In this document: positions 39,393-39,907 of the stretch, piece after piece
Layout of the letters: each line of letters starts with the position of its first letter
Numbering within the stretch: the first letter of the stretch is position 1
From: Lysobacteraceae bacterium
Lineage (GTDB): Bacteria; Pseudomonadota; Gammaproteobacteria; Xanthomonadales; Xanthomonadaceae
Reading direction: 5' to 3'
Assembly (NCBI GenBank): GCA_008015095.1
Contig: SSEV01000239.1
Span: 1 to 39,907 of the forward strand
Length of the DNA stretch: 39,907 nucleotides
Made by a program: the position numbers and the translations under genes
The notes under the pieces: model-generated
Seen by the model: the letters and a program-made list of their open reading frames with translations, nothing else
Database searches by the model: none
Told to the model about the DNA's origin: nothing

Positions 39393-39907
39393 TCACCGGC
39401 AACGCACACGGATCGTGGCCGGGCCGGCCACATTGACCACGCGCCGGCCGTGACGCGGGCAGTTGCAGCGTGCGGCCACACCACCGGCGACGACCGGGCG
39501 GGCGATGACGGGCGGACCCGTCCGCCGACGCACTGCGCGGACCAGCGGCACCACGCGGCCACGCACTGGCGCTGCAGCGCGACGTACGGTGGCCACCGCG
39601 CGACGCTGCGGGACGGCGCGGCGCACGCGCGGAACCAACGGACGGGCCAGCGCGCGGGCAGCCGCGGGACGTCGTACGGCCTGCGCCGTCACTCTGCGCA
39701 CGACGCGGGGAACCACGCGCCGGGCAGGGGCTCGGCGCTGGCGTGCGACGCGACGTGCGACGGCGATCGCACGCGGTACTACGCGCGCGGCTGGACGGCC
39801 GCGGGCGCGCACCGCACCGCGCACGGCCTGGGTCGCCGCACGCACCACGCGGCGACGCGCTGGCGCCGCCATGCGCGCGACTGCGGGTAATGCGCGACGT
39901 AAGGCAA
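39393..39907 (-). CDS. Extremely Arg/Ala/Val/Pro-rich basic protein, 5' end open at window edge
   Basis: 159 aa from ATG at 39872; frame stays open to the window end (...ALRRALPAVAR-MAAPARRRVV...). About 45/159 residues are Arg; C-terminus CNCPRHGRRVVNVAGPATIRVRCR. Confidence 0.6.
   Translation of the reverse strand, partial: ALRRALPAVARMAAPARRRVVRAATQAVRGAVRARGRPAARVVPRAIAVARRVARQRRAPARRVVPRVVRRVTAQAVRRPAAARALARPLVPRVRRAVPQRRAVATVRRAAAPVRGRVVPLVRAVRRRTGPPVIARPVVAGGVAARCNCPRHGRRVVNVAGPATIRVRCR

Noticed and set aside
39450-39890. 146-aa plus-strand ORF rich in Ala/Arg/His/Thr
   Set aside because: Shadow of the Arg-rich minus-strand ORF. Both are low complexity, so the minus-strand call is also held at moderate confidence, but it fits the strand and spacing of the cluster.
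1-39907. CRISPR arrays, rRNA or tRNA genes
   Set aside because: No regularly spaced direct repeats with unique spacers and no recognised rRNA or tRNA sequence seen by eye; a tRNAscan/CRISPR tool run would be decisive.
31841-39907. Interpretation of the cluster as a prophage, T6SS or gas-vesicle locus
   Set aside because: No integrase, terminase, portal, tail sheath, VgrG, ClpV or GvpA-like sequence recognised in the translations; remains testable by profile searches.

Overview
High-GC gammaproteobacterial chromosome segment; gene content and order suggest the Xanthomonadales/Lysobacteraceae (inference). From about 1 to 31 kb it is mostly housekeeping: acnB 3' end, hflD-mnmA-Nudix, agmatine/putrescine genes aguA and aguB, alternative L36, cmk-rpsA-ihfB-lapA-lapB, two polysaccharide genes, galU, ddaH, a beta-oxidation pair with a TetR/PsrA-like regulator, ndk-rlmN-rodZ-yfgM-bamB-der, and mobA-moeA-moeB. 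The most interesting part is 31.8-39.9 kb: a one-strand cluster of about seven genes encoding an extremely Arg/Ala/Val/Pro-rich basic protein (open at the window edge), a HEVAH...E zincin-like protein, four proteins I cannot assign to a family (616, 303, 363 and 285 aa), and a DUF4438-like protein. An orphan LuxR-type regulator lies next to it. A 168-bp palindromic MITE-like element with 18-bp terminal inverted repeats interrupts the cluster, and a related hairpin-rich mosaic separates aguA from aguB. Other observations are an in-frame 15-bp tandem repeat (GTYFK) running into ddaH, a PsrA-type palindrome upstream of the TetR gene, and several strong hairpins. All calls come from reading the sequence and supplied translations; no database search was run.
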